64,000 nucleotides of DNA from Ampullaceana balthica (taxonomy: Eukaryota; Mollusca; Gastropoda; Lymnaeidae). Numbering within the stretch: position 1 is the first letter of the stretch; each line of letters begins with the position of its first letter. The notes beneath the pieces are model-generated. The model had not been told where the DNA came from and did no database searches. It saw only the letters and a list, made by a program, of their open reading frames with translations. Location of the stretch: positions 562,424 through 626,423 of the forward strand of contig CALYLW010000208.1 in assembly GCA_944989445.1 (NCBI GenBank), written 5' to 3'. Shown piece after piece: positions 12,340-23,234 of this stretch. A program made the position numbers and the translations under genes.

Positions 12340-12560
12340 CTGAATTTTATAAAGCAAGCTTGCTGAGTTGAAGTCTGGAATGTGTCAGCAGTAACTGCTA
12401 TTAGCTAAGACGATATCACTTCAACTGAGGCAAGTTATGCCATCGCTTGGAATATTACATGCTTAACGACCTTATTCTGATTTAGGACTTCATTAAGAAG
12501 CATATCGAGGAAACTATTTCAATATTAGATCCCAATAATTCAAAACTTCTGCGACTTTAA
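12340..12560 (+). pseudogene. hAT transposase remnant (GTF2IRD2/EPM2AIP1-like)
   Basis: Two short stretches of reading frame resemble the conserved region of domesticated-type hAT transposases. One reads STEASYAIAWNIT (near 12420-12460). The next, in a shifted frame, reads DFIKKHIEETISILDPNN (near 12485-12540). In this family an aromatic-x-IA helix is followed by a K-P-F/Y segment and then E-x-F/L-I/V-K. A frameshift separates the two parts, and no catalytic DDE region is visible. The identification rests on pattern memory and on the hAT ends and target duplication around it. Confidence 0.5.
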
Positions 12561-12630
12561 ATGAAAATATAAAAAAATTGTAAAAAATAAATTAAAAAAA
12601 AACAATTTTTTTTTGCTTCGGGGGCATGAC

Positions 12631-12788
12631 CAATGTTACCTCTAAGGTTCGTAAAAAAATAAAAAGTGGAAAGTTGCACAGCATTCATTTTTAGCAATAT
12701 TTAACAAAATTTTCTGTGCGGTAATTCTATACTGCTGTGCGGTGTCAGTTAGATATCTGTACAGCCGCGCAGCTTACAGGGAACATTG
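12631..12788. mobile_element. MITE family C nested in the hAT element
   Basis: It begins CAATGTTACCTCTAAGG and its first right end reads CTTACAGGGAACATTG, an imperfect terminal inverted repeat about 158 bp apart. The subterminal CAGCCGCGCAG matches the family member at 8890-9077. No convincing target duplication is seen. Confidence 0.55.
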
Positions 12789-13090
12789 GTCGTGGCCCAT
12801 AATAGTTAGATATCTGTACAGCCGCGCAGCTTACAGGGAACATTGGTCGTGGCCCATAATAGTTAGATATCTGTACAGCCGCGCAGCTTACATGGAACAT
12901 TGGTCGTGGCCCATAATAGTTAGATATCTGTACAGCCGCGCAGCTTACAGGGAACATTGGTCGTGGCCCATAATAGTTAGATATCTGTACAGCCGCGCAG
13001 CTTACAGGGAACATTGGTCGTGGCCCATAATAGTTAGATATCTGTACAGCCGCGCAGCTTACAGGGAACATTGGTCGTGGCCCATAATGC
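12742..13090. repeat. 57-bp minisatellite containing a transposon end, 6 copies
   Basis: Each unit holds GTTAGATATCTGTACAGCCG, CGCAGCTTACAGGGAACATT and GGTCGTGGCCCATAAT. GGGAACATTG is the right end of MITE family C, so the amplified unit spans the element end plus flank. The unit is 19 codons long, so frames stay open on both strands; this is not a gene. Confidence 0.95.
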
Positions 13091-13356
13091 TTCACTGCGG
13101 CTCTCAGCAAATAAGTTGGTTTTTAAAATGGCTCTTAGTAACTACAGGTCTGGCCACCCCTGCTATAGAATCACTGAGTCACTGTGTCACTGTGTCTTTC
13201 TCTGAATGATAAACTGATGTTCTTGGTGTTCGTTAATTTGTTGTAATTATTGATTTCTTTCGTCTATTTACAAACATTATAAACTTTTTTTATGTTTGTT
13301 CTTCTAAGTGTATTGAAAAAAAAAGACTTCTTAGAACACTCCACGAAACTGCGACC

Positions 13357-13590
13357 GTCTGTATATCTAGTCTGTATATCTAGTCTGTATATCTAGTCTG
13401 TATATCTAGTCTGTATATCTAGTCTGTATATCTAGTCTGTATATCTAGTCTGTATATCTAGTCTGTATATCTAGTCTGTATATCTAGTCTGTATATCTAG
13501 TCTGTATATCTAGTCTGTATATCTAGTCTGTATATCTAGTCTGTATATCTAGTCTGTATATCTAGTCTGTATATCTAGTCTGTATATCTA
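13357..13590. repeat. 13-bp minisatellite, 18 copies
   Basis: Perfect or near-perfect repeats of GTCTGTATATCTA. Confidence 0.97.
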
Positions 13591-14989
13591 TCTATATCAT
13601 CGTTATTGGTTCTCCTCGACAGTTTCATTTCGCGTATATTTTGTCTTCCTTCTACTCCGTCTGATGACATTGATGTTACAGACATATTTGTGTATGAAAG
13701 AAATGACGATATGTGTAGCAAATGATATCAACATGATATGAAGGTCAGATACGGGTGTGCAGCAGTTTGAGATACCCCGCTAACTAGCTGACAGCTGTGA
13801 CAACATACCATTGAAACGAGTGGCCCTATAATTGATGCATGACAACGTCTCGCCATATTGAGCGATGTTTTTATCGAAATGTCCTTGACCACTACAGCCA
13901 ATCTCAACAATGAACATACATTCCAACAGAAGTGAACGACATGTTTAAAGAAAAAAAACTTTAAGAATACAGAGAGCGGATTAACCCATCTTAACTGTAT
14001 TAATTATTCGTTGTATAGATTTAAAACTTACAAATTTGCGTTTATCGTATTTCAAATTCGTCTTTAATGAACTCACAACTAATTTAGCTCTAGACTATTA
14101 ACCGAGTAAAAAGGGGAGGAAAAAAAACCAACATATTTTTTTTAGTAGAACTAAAATTTTGACCGTATCATGTTGAAATCGAGGAAATTGCTGATATAAT
14201 AAAAGCTGAAAAACAAAGGTGACAATTTTGAATATTTCTACCCTTTAAGAAATCAAGCATTTTTTTCTGTATCAAGCTGGGACATAACAATCGGTTATTT
14301 AAAAACTAGACATTAAACATGTTAGAAAATTCAACAATTGTTTACTAACATTATAATATCTGTTGAAATAATCACGTGCTCTTTATCCAGCTGAAAACAT
14401 ATAAACCAAAATCAAGCACAATTTTCTGAGATCCACGCGAGTCAAAATTTAAACCTGTTTTAAAACTGAATCCTCCCTCGCGTCAAAACTTTACGGAAAC
14501 CTCCATTACTTCCCTTTAAAATAGAAACTCTTTCGTGTTCCAATTCTCGCATCTTAATGCAACTCAATTTGTGTCCATAGATTGCGTGGAGAGGAACGTG
14601 CGCTTGTACCAATGTTTAAACAGACGTTTACAACTCCCTGGAGATTTGGCCCGAGTTCTCGTTCTTTGGGCCCTTGCTTCAATTGACTGGACAAATCCTG
14701 GTCCACTGTACGAGCCCACGAGACGACTTGAAATACATCCTTCCCGGTGGTCTGGTGGAGGGCTAGAGGGGGGTGGGTGGGAGTCCAGGTTCCTGGAAAC
14801 GTTGAGGGTGTTCAAAAACATGCAATCTCTGTTTGGGTAAACAATACATAAATATATTTTTTAAGGTGCAAAGCTATTTCAGAATAAACAAAAGGCGTGT
14901 GGTCTTTCAGAATAGTCCTAAGAATAAAAGTAAAGTTTGAGTTTTATTGACTATATTAAAATATATATTTCATAACGTTCAGTTCAGGA
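13591..14989. other. No recognised gene
   Basis: AT-rich DNA. The 101-codon frame at 14535-14840 and its antisense shadow lie in a slightly GC-richer patch but show no motif I recognise. Confidence 0.45.
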
Positions 14990-15123
14990 TATTGTCTATT
15001 TAAAAGCACCCGATAGTTTAACTAACAGAATCCCATTGTCTATTTAAAAGCACCCGATAGTTTAACTACCAATATCCCATTGTCTATTTAAAAACACCCG
15101 ATAGTTTAACTAACAAAATCCCA
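14990..15123. repeat. 44-45-bp tandem repeat, 3 copies
   Basis: Three units contain ATTGTCTATTTAAAAGCACC and CGATAGTTTAACTA. Diverged traces (TCTGATTAAAAGCGGC) follow up to about 15190. Confidence 0.85.
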
Positions 15124-15672
15124 TTTTCAACTTAAGAGCAGTTAACGGCTTGATTATATATATAGTTAATTGTCTGATTAAAAGCGGCAAATGGTATTAC
15201 TGTGAGAAGTTAGTTGTATAATCGAAAACAGTTGATGTCATAATTATAAGAAACCAATTATTCCAAAGCATTCAATGGACATTTGTGATAATCTAAAACT
15301 CTAATTCAAAGCGGAAAATTGCATAATTATGTAAGGCTTACAGTCTAAGTAAAAGAAGCTTAACTTGCCTCTTGGGCCTAAACACAACACACTCATGACT
15401 CATATACTCTCAAAACATGTTAACGTTGACACAAATACAATCCCTGAAAGTCATAGGTCAGGGTCGAGCCTCCGGAACTACACAGATGGACGACAGTATG
15501 ATGATGAGATGCTTCTCGTTCACAGCGAGTCAATAACGTTTGTTTGAACATATTCCTACAGTTACACTTCTTCATGGCGGGGTAGGGGGCAGAGGGTATT
15601 CTTCGTGGGATCTTAAATGATAAATTCATACCTAATACTAGGCCACTTAATAAAACAACCAACTAATATATA
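15124..15672. other. No recognised gene
   Basis: Unique AT-rich DNA up to the LTR element. The last five bases (ATATA, 15668-15672) are its target duplication. Confidence 0.5.
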
Positions 15673-16023
15673 TGTAACTGTGACTGTCATTTTACTTATT
15701 AATATGTAACTCTTGTAGGCGTTCTCTCAATACATAATCTTGTACACAATAATCCACTGAAGAACTTGTTTCAACAAAACAACTTTAATATTTATATTTT
15801 TTACACAGAAATATTATTTCAGGTTATACAACGTGGAATCCTGAAGCACACACACATTCCGTCCTTCCACTACGGAACTTCTCTGACAACTGATCTCCCA
15901 ACCTTCTCAGCCAATGGGAAGGCTTATTTATTCCCGCGCTTATTACTCACGTGACCTCTCCGTCATCCGATCACGCAATACACTCATGATACACTGGTAT
16001 TCACTCATGATTCACATGTGACA
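15673..16023 (-). repeat. 3' LTR of the LTR retrotransposon
   Basis: A 351-bp copy, bounded by TG and CA, of the repeat at 19221-19584. Read on the minus strand it begins TGTCACATGTGAATCATGAG and ends CAGTTACA. Confidence 0.92.
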
Positions 16024-16041
16024 TTCACCCCCATCCTTCAA
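16024..16041 (-). other. Polypurine tract
   Basis: On the minus strand GAAGGATGGGGGTGAA lies immediately upstream of the 3' LTR, as expected for the plus-strand DNA primer of an LTR element. Confidence 0.8.
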
Positions 16042-16640
16042 AAAAATGTTTATGAAATACAACATTTTTGGTCTTCATAAAATCAAATTAATCTACATCT
16101 ATATTCAAATTTCAAATATTTATCATCAATGGACATTCATTGCCTTACATACAACATCTGGACATAAAATCAATAAGAAAAAATCTGTTAGACTGTTACC
16201 GTCTACTTGTGCTGAAAACATGAAAATGGAATTTTAAACACATCTGTAATTTTGTGTAATTAAAATATTTGTAACAATCAATATTATTAAAATTAACTAA
16301 TAATCCAGTGGAATTCAAACACTGTTCCTTGTCCATTGTTCAACGAATAAAAATATTTATATAATTATAGTCTTTGGTTGTATCATTTAGGAATTCACAG
16401 ACTAATATTAATACAGTCTCTGGTTTTATAGCTTACGAATTCACAGAATGTCTTTATTTATTGTCATTCTACTTAATATGTCTGTAACCACATTGTCTTT
16501 TCCCTTCACAGGTTTAATGTCAAATTTGTAGTCGGCTAATAGCATAGCCTAGCTCAAAAATAGTCATTCCTCAGTTGACGAGTATGAATTCAATTCGTTG
16601 GGCTTTGAATGTTTCTTCAGACTGTTAAATGTTCAATAAT

Positions 16641-18290
16641 TCACCAACCATGACTTCGATTATGTCCATTCACAATTTCAATTCCATCTTGAATAAGTTG
16701 CTTAGCTTTTGAAATGTCATTTTTGCTTCCTGATAGTTCAATAGAATTTCGACCAGATGAGTCACTGTCAGAAAATTGTATCTGAAAAATATTGTCTGTA
16801 TCTGTGTCTTTGATTTTGCTTAATACACAACCAATTGTTCTTCCTAATTCAGATGATTTCACACAAATGGTTTCAAATTCACCAGTACCATCTTTATCTC
16901 TGCTACTATGGTCTTCATCCCTTTTACCATATATTTGATTTTTAAAAGTGGCTAAAGTGTCACAAGTGCGTGTTTCTTCTTGATTCATCTTTCTTCTATC
17001 ATTCATGTCTTGGTTTTCATTCTTTCTCCATGGTTTATCAAAATTTCTTATCCTGGAATCGAAACTATATTTGCCTCTCCATGATCTTCTGCTTTGATTA
17101 TAGTCTCTATATATGGAATTATGATTATATCTGTCTCTCCATGATTGTATATCTTGATAATAATCTCTATGTCTGGAATTATGATTATATTTTTCTCTCC
17201 ATGATTTTCTACCTTTGTTTTCAAAGTGATCTTGTCTTGATTTTTCTTCTGCTTTCTTTCTTATAGGACTGCCATTAGGTGACACCCTATGTGTTTGTCC
17301 TTTATTGTGGTAACAATGCTTCGCAATATGTCCTGGCTTGTTACAGTACCAGCAAATAATTTGTCTGTTGCCTTGGTTTGGCAGACTCTGGTTTCTCATA
17401 CCAAGCCTTTTTTCTTGACTTTTAATTTGTATTGCTGCAAAAATATCTTGTCTCTTATCCATTTCCACATTTGGATGCGAGTCTTTGAATGTTCGTAATG
17501 CATTTGTTAGTTCTGCTTGACTACGAACTTTCTTATCAGTTAAATATGTGAATAGAGTTGGTGTTGCATTTTCTAAAAACTTGTCAATTAACACCATGTC
17601 TAGTACTAGTATGGCCTTTGGATTGCTTGTATCTATTGCTGTAAGTTCCAGCCATTTTGTTAATTTCACTTATGCTTCATGCACTATGATCTGTGGATCT
17701 TTGTCCATCTTGATTCTCATTTCATGAAATTCTTTTCTATAATCATTTTCTGACTTTCCGAAATGACAGACATAGGAGTGCCTTTTTGACATTTTTATAT
17801 ATGCTTTTGTCTCCTTTGGCTATACTGTTGTAAGCTTTGAATGCTTCTCCAGTTAGTTGAGTCATCAATTGCGGTGGCCAATCTTCTTCATCATAACCTT
17901 TCATCGCCATTATGGATTCGAAATAATCCAGATAAACATCCATTTTTTCTGACTATCATATTTTCTAACTTTGATAGTGTCCTTTAGTGTTGACTTTCTA
18001 TTTGTGTCATTACCAGGATTGTGGCCTCTACTCTCTAAATCAATTTGTAGTTTTAACTTGTCAATTTGAAGTTGTTCGAGTTCTCTTATTTCAGCTCTTT
18101 CTTCTCTTTCAATAATTTGTCTTTTCCTCTCTTCTTCTTTGGCAATTCTTTGATTTTCTTTTTCTTCAGTTATTCTTAGCTTCTCTTTTTCTTCAGCAAT
18201 TCATACTTTTTCTTCAATGAAATCTCTCCTTTCTTTTCCCTTTAATCCGATCTCTTTAGCTATGGCAGTAAATTTGTCGTACTAATCCAT
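16641..18290 (-). pseudogene. gag-like frame with zinc knuckle and KH-like C-terminus
   Basis: Capsid/nucleocapsid-type gene read on the minus strand. In order it has: an E/K/R-rich coiled-coil stretch (18290-17950); a Gypsy-type gag block with DVYLDYFESIMAMKGY (17943-17743); a helical SCAN-like segment; and a zinc knuckle CWYCNKPGHIAKHC (17354-17313). Three tandem 20-residue repeats of the form SWR-x2-Y-x2-N/D-S follow. Last is a C-terminal block at about 16874-16674 that reads like a KH RNA-binding fold (SSELGRTIGCVLSKI, then IELSGSKNDISKAKQLI). The longest open part is 342 codons (17669-16641). It is broken by a stop just upstream of 17669, a frameshift near 17780 and a stop near 18285. 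No pol follows. The KH assignment is by pattern only; its GxxG loop reads GCVL, so RNA binding may be impaired. Confidence 0.75.
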
Positions 18291-19220
18291 GTTTAGTTGT
18301 ATTGAATAATATGAGTCAAGCCATTTGGTAAGGAATTTAGGTATTTATTGATAAAGTTATAAATCCTCCAAATGAAAAATCTTGAATTCAAAATGTTAAG
18401 TTCAAACAAGTGACACGTCTAAACCATGCAATTTAGTTTTGACAGGAAGAGACAACAAAAGAATCCTCACAGGGGATATTTAGTATACTTTATATATACG
18501 CTCCCTCAGATTGACAAAACACATCCAATGGTCCAATCGTTTTGAATAAAAGTCACTTGGTTAAAATTTCAATTTTTGAGTAGTTTTTAAACAATTTAGT
18601 TCACTCCATTAATCCAAAATTGTAATTATCAAACTCTTCACATAATGAATGGATAAAAATTCCGTTCCTTTATTTACAAGTCACACCAACACAGTTGTTA
18701 ATAGTCCATAGCTTTCCAAGTTCAAGGTTATGTTGACAAATATTTCCTGGAATCAACTACACCAGTGAGCTTTTTGACGTCACGACCTATTTATGTTCAC
18801 CGTGTGTCAGCATACAGTAAGCCTGTACGACCCAGATTCCAGCACTGTTTATTTTTAGAACCAACTTGCTTGCTGACGTAACGACCTACCACGATCTCGG
18901 GAGTGTGTATACAGTATACTGTAATACACTTGTACTGTTTTCGACTGTAAGATAGAATTAACTAGTTGACCTAGTTTCAGTGCGTCTTGCTGCAATGTCA
19001 GCCCGCCATCTTGAAATATTCTTGTATTTTCATTGAACCATAAAAGTTTATTCACAGCTTCTTACGAACTTGAATATTCACAAAATACGATAGCTGCTAA
19101 TGTTTTTTCTTTTAATGAATACTTTCCTTTTTGAAATATATAATACTGGTGACTTCCACGAAACCTCCTTTCTAAAATTTCTTGTACTGTGTTCTCTTAG
19201 GACTTTACTTACTACACCAA
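18291..19220 (-). other. Leader region of the LTR element
   Basis: Non-coding internal region between the 5' LTR and gag. The primer-binding site would start at 19220 on the minus strand (TTGGTGTAGTAAGTAAAG); I cannot assign the tRNA. Confidence 0.5.
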
Positions 19221-19584
19221 TGTAACTGTGGTTGTAACTGGTTATACTTATTTAATATGTAACACTTTTAGACATTCTCTCAATACATAATCTTATACAC
19301 AATAATCCACTGAAGAACTTGCTTCAACAAAACAACTTTAATATTTATACTTTGTACACAGAAATATTATTTGAGGTTATACAACGTGAAAATCTTGAGG
19401 CACACACACATTCTGTCCTTCCACTACGGAACTTCTCTGACAACTGATCTCCCAACCTTCTCAGTCTCAGCCAATGGTAAGGCTTATATCTTCCCACGCT
19501 TATTACTCACGTGACCTCTCCGTCATCCGATCACGCAATACACTCATGATACACTGGTTACTCACTCATGATTCACATGTGACA
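19221..19584 (-). repeat. 5' LTR of the LTR retrotransposon
   Basis: A 364-bp partner of 15673-16023. It is longer mainly through small insertions near GTTGTAACTGGTTATAC and TCTCAGTCTCAGCC. Confidence 0.92.
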
Positions 19585-19589
19585 ATATA

Positions 19590-20191
19590 TATATATAGAT
19601 AGATTTAATATAGTTTTAGATATAACAGGTCTCATCACTGAATCATTGACTCTGTAACACATTATACAAAACACCAAGCGCCTTTTGTGCGTAATCTATC
19701 AAAATACATAATTTGCAATCCCTGTCACGTCCGTAGTGTCTGCCCGTTACGCTACTAATTTTAGAAAGCAGCGCAACAAATTACTTCACCAGTGCATCAA
19801 AAGGTGTGCAAATTAAAGATGCGCTGTAAAAAATATTATATGAAGTCATTGTTTTAGCTCATATTTTAATTTTGGAAAAGGGAACAATGTAAAAAGAGGA
19901 TTTGATGATGGTTAATTATAAAATAAAAAAAACAAAGGGTGCGCCGTAGGCGCCCTATAACTCCTATTCTAAAATACTTTGTGTGCATTTCAGAAAGTTT
20001 AGTAATTCGTATTCATTAAACAAGGACAAGTTAGTTGGGCTTTTGAAAAAAGGTGGGCACCTTAGGCGCCCTGAAAAAGTGCATTTTTTCAAAATAAATA
20101 GATTTCAGCTGAAAATTTCCGTCATTTTTAACGGGTAATACACTAGTAAATATATAAATCAAAGCATGTATGTATGTATGTATGTATGTTC
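19590..20191. other. No gene; paired GC motifs
   Basis: AT-rich DNA. Two related motifs, GTGCGCCGTAGGCGCCCT (about 19939) and GTGGGCACCTTAGGCGCCCT (about 20055), may be part of a decayed repeat. A short (TATG)n run lies at 20167-20190. Confidence 0.45.
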
Positions 20192-20840
20192 AGGGCCGGG
20201 GACCCCAAATTTCTTTTTTCGTATATGTTTGAGATATTATCTCCCATTCCATTTTTAACGATCTTGAGAAATATATCCATGATGAGACTGAATTAAAATG
20301 AACAGCCTTTTAAAATTTACATCTTACATCGAATGGGCCGGGGGCCCAAAATTTTTTGTTTTTTTTATACTCTAAGATATTATTTCCCACTCAGTTTTTA
20401 ACGATCTTGAGAAATATATCCATGATGAAACTGAATTTAAATTATCAGGTTTTCAAAATTTACATCTTGAACAGAATGGGCCCCGGGGGCCCTTAATGTA
20501 TTTTTTCCTTATATTAGCTATATAAAAATTAGTTTCAGTGTAAGATAATGAGAAAATAACTGAATTTTGACCAAACTCGGTACATAAAAACTTAAGAGCC
20601 TTTATAAATTACTATAGGGCACTGAACTTCTACTTTCCATTTCCTTGGGACTGGGGGCCCTAAATGTGCATTTTACTAAATTTTTAATATTGTATTCCCC
20701 ATTCAATTTTACACGATATTGAGAAATATAGATAAATATTATTAAATATACATGTATTTTTATATTTGTTATTAAAGTAACTGAAATGAAAATATTTTCG
20801 TACGTCATATGTTAAACAGATGGGACCGGTGATCCTTAAT
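20192..20840. repeat. Degenerate tandem repeat of about 145 bp, 4-5 copies
   Basis: Units open with a G/C cluster (GGGCCGGGGACCCC, GGGCCGGGGGCCC, GGGCCCCGGGGGCCC, GGGACTGGGGGCCC, GGGACCGGTGATCC). They share ACGATCTTGAGAAATATATC and AAAATTTACATCTT. Divergence is much greater than in the other arrays, so this is an old duplication. Confidence 0.75.
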
Positions 20841-20956
20841 GTAATTCCTTTTTTATCTACATGTATATGTATTCCTTTTTTACTGAGATTGTTGCAACGC
20901 ACGACGGGTCTGCTGGTAATACTAGTATTATATAGAATACACAATGTTAACATGGT

Positions 20957-21231
20957 GACGCGGTGGTCTAGTGGCAGCGCGCTCGAGGGGCGTACCGATT
21001 GTCACGGGTTCGAATCCATGTGAAGGCAAAGATTTGTTTCCGGGGCCTAGGGCGTCCCTGAGTCACCCAGCTCCGAATGGGTACCTAACTCTAGTTAGGC
21101 GGCTGGGTAATGCGTGGAACCCACAAAGCCGTGTGAACGCTGCATCACTTGCCAACAGCTCATCTGTCATCGTCTGTGGACGCAATCATCTTCTGCATAG
21201 AAGGAGCGTCTGTATAGATAAGAGAAGATGA
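20957..21231 (+). mobile_element. tRNA-derived SINE, copy 2 (best preserved)
   Basis: A polymerase III-type head has A-box TGGTCTAGTGGCAGCGC and perfect B-box GGTTCGAATCC. The body contains GGGCCTAGGGCGTCCCTGAG, CACCCAGCTCCGAATGGGTA and ACCCACAAAGCCGTG. The tail is TGGACGCAATCATCTTCTGC then AGATAAGAGAAGATGAT. It is not a functional tRNA gene: the anticodon arm does not fold plausibly and the body is unrelated to tRNA. Confidence 0.9.
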
Positions 21232-21235
21232 TAAA

Positions 21236-23234
21236 CACATTTAATTTCAGATAACTAAAGGAAAAAATATTTATTCTGTTAAATAAAACAAATGTGTTTG
21301 GTGCACACAATATGACATAGTTTTTTTAAAGGAAATGTTATTGAGGGCATAATTTAGAGCTTTATGTTTTATGGGGATGCAGGTATCGTTGAGCCGAAAC
21401 ATCAGTACCAATAAAATTACACGAGATTATCATCAATACCGAGAAATTCAAGTTAGCCTCATAATCTATACCCTTAATTGGACATCATAAAAAGTACTTT
21501 GAATTAAGCATCATAAAAAATATATCTTAAACAATTCAACTGCAGTGTGACCTTTGTGCTACTGGCGTGAAGCACAAACAAATTTCAATGCTCCTAATTC
21601 CATCAGTGCAAAATAAGAGAGAAACAACGCCATAATTTCACGTTGATATATCATGGTAAGGAAATTATGTGTGTTTCGTTTTACTTTTTTATTCTAAAGA
21701 AAAGGATTACACATGATGTTATTAGAACAAAATATTTAAAAACAAGTATGCAACATTTTTAGATGTTGAGGATAAAAGAAATTCAGTTTTATCTTTTTAA
21801 AGAACTTTCATTAACTGGAAACTCCAGACACAATAATTTTTTATTATCTGAAACTGCTTTTTTAAAATTATTATTTTATTTTTATTTTTGTTTAAATAGT
21901 GTGCCATACCTCTTCCATATTTTAAAAACAATGATGTGGTCCATGCACGCTAAAATTGAAGTCACGTAATATATTAACAATCGTATTTTATTCTGATTGC
22001 TGTTACTCAATGGCTGGAACGTGATTATGCTGAACAAATTCTTTGTTTGAAATTCTCCATCAATAAGTGAAGAGACTAAAAACAATAGGAGTGATTCCTA
22101 CTGATATCACTAGTGTTAAAGAAGACACGCACGAGACAGAGTAAAAAAAGGAAGCGGTAATAAATGCAATCAGTCTCACAAATCTAATGGGTGTACCTAA
22201 AAGCCTCACACACAAGAAATATTTATTGCCGGCATTGAATGTCTGTGAAACAATTGACATGAATCTACAACAGTTATTGGATGTGGCATCGGGTGTCGGG
22301 GAGGGAGTAGTTAACTTGTCGGTGGGCAAGGGTGAGGGTGGCGGGTACAATCGGGGCATGAACGACACTTGCGACCAGGCGACCGGGTTGTGACACGAAT
22401 CGTGTCATCAAATGTTATGGTTACCGGCCGATGACCAGAGAATCACCGTCTACTTGCGTCACCAGTTCCACCCTGTTCCACCCAGTTCCACCAAGTTCCA
22501 CCCTGTTCCACCCCGTTTCATGACGTAATTGTTTACATATGCTACGCCGTGTCCGTATCGTCCACCTCAACAGTAATACAATCCCTAGTATAAATTGTTA
22601 TGTTGTGTGCCGTCTTGTCAGGCCTAAACATACCATGTTTTAGCAACATAAATTATTGATCTAAAGCCTGATTGCAGTCTCACCCATAGTTTGGGGTAAG
22701 CGCGGCAACAATCATTTTAACCATCGCCAAATCATGATCTGTTTCAATAAAATTAAATCTTAAATTACTAGACCTAGAAACACTAGAGAATGAAGAACAT
22801 AGAGCAAAAGGGCAGTAATCCACAAGTCATTATTTCCTGACGTGGAAATATAACGCATAAAGAATCTAATATAACATCATAACACTTTTCTTGTTCCATT
22901 CGTAAGAACAAACACATAAAAATCCTCATTTTTTCCTTCTGCCAATCGGGAATGAAATGATTTGTCTAAATAAGCTAGGATAATAAACACACTATCAACA
23001 TTCAAAACTCTATTAAAAATTCGAGATGGGACATAAACAAAGGACGCAATAATCTTCTCTTAAGAAGGAACGAATGTAATAGATAAGATACAATAGCATA
23101 AGTTTGGCGTCATCAGCCGTATCAAGTGATGTACATTAGACTGTATTAAGTTTGATTTAACCTTCGATAACATGACACAATCGTGAATGCTCATTCAATG
23201 TTAACTGGTTGTCAGTGTCTTTACCTTCTATTTT
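21236..23234. other. No recognised gene; minor repeats
   Basis: Unique AT-rich DNA. Holds a short GTTCCACCC(T/A) repeat at about 22463-22520 and a SINE 3' tail fragment GGACGCAATAATCTTCTC near 23042. Opposing open frames at 22060-22393 show no motif. Confidence 0.45.

Larger units (their letters stand above)
11616..13162 (+). mobile_element. Non-autonomous hAT transposon (Buster-type TSD)
   Basis: The ends are imperfect inverted repeats: CAACGGTGGCCAAAC at the left, and the right end reverse-complements to CAGGGGTGGCCAGAC. They are flanked by an 8-bp duplication, CTATAGAG (11608-11615) and CTATAGAA (13163-13170), seven of eight matching with TA at the centre, as in the Buster-type hAT target consensus nnnTAnnn. 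The left subterminal region has the familiar TGCGGCTCGCGAGCCGCATG. Inside are a decayed transposase (12340-12560), two minisatellites and a nested MITE. The element is about 1.55 kb and cannot encode an active enzyme. Confidence 0.85.
15673..19584 (-). mobile_element. LTR retrotransposon, gag-only, non-autonomous
   Basis: Two direct repeats of 351 and 364 bp begin TGTAACTGTG and end CATGTGACA, flanked by the duplication ATATA (15668-15672 and 19585-19589). A polypurine tract next to the left LTR and a gag-like frame fix the orientation as minus. The internal part is only about 3.2 kb, and I see no protease, reverse transcriptase, RNase H or integrase. It would therefore need proteins from a related element. 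The LTRs differ by several substitutions and small indels, so insertion is not very recent. Confidence 0.92.

Noticed and set aside
14535..14840. A 101-codon plus-strand frame and its antisense shadow
   Set aside because: Proline/glycine-rich in a local GC patch, both strands open, no domain.
20957..21030. tRNA gene
   Set aside because: A- and B-boxes are good but the cloverleaf does not complete, and the sequence continues into a SINE body repeated elsewhere in the window.
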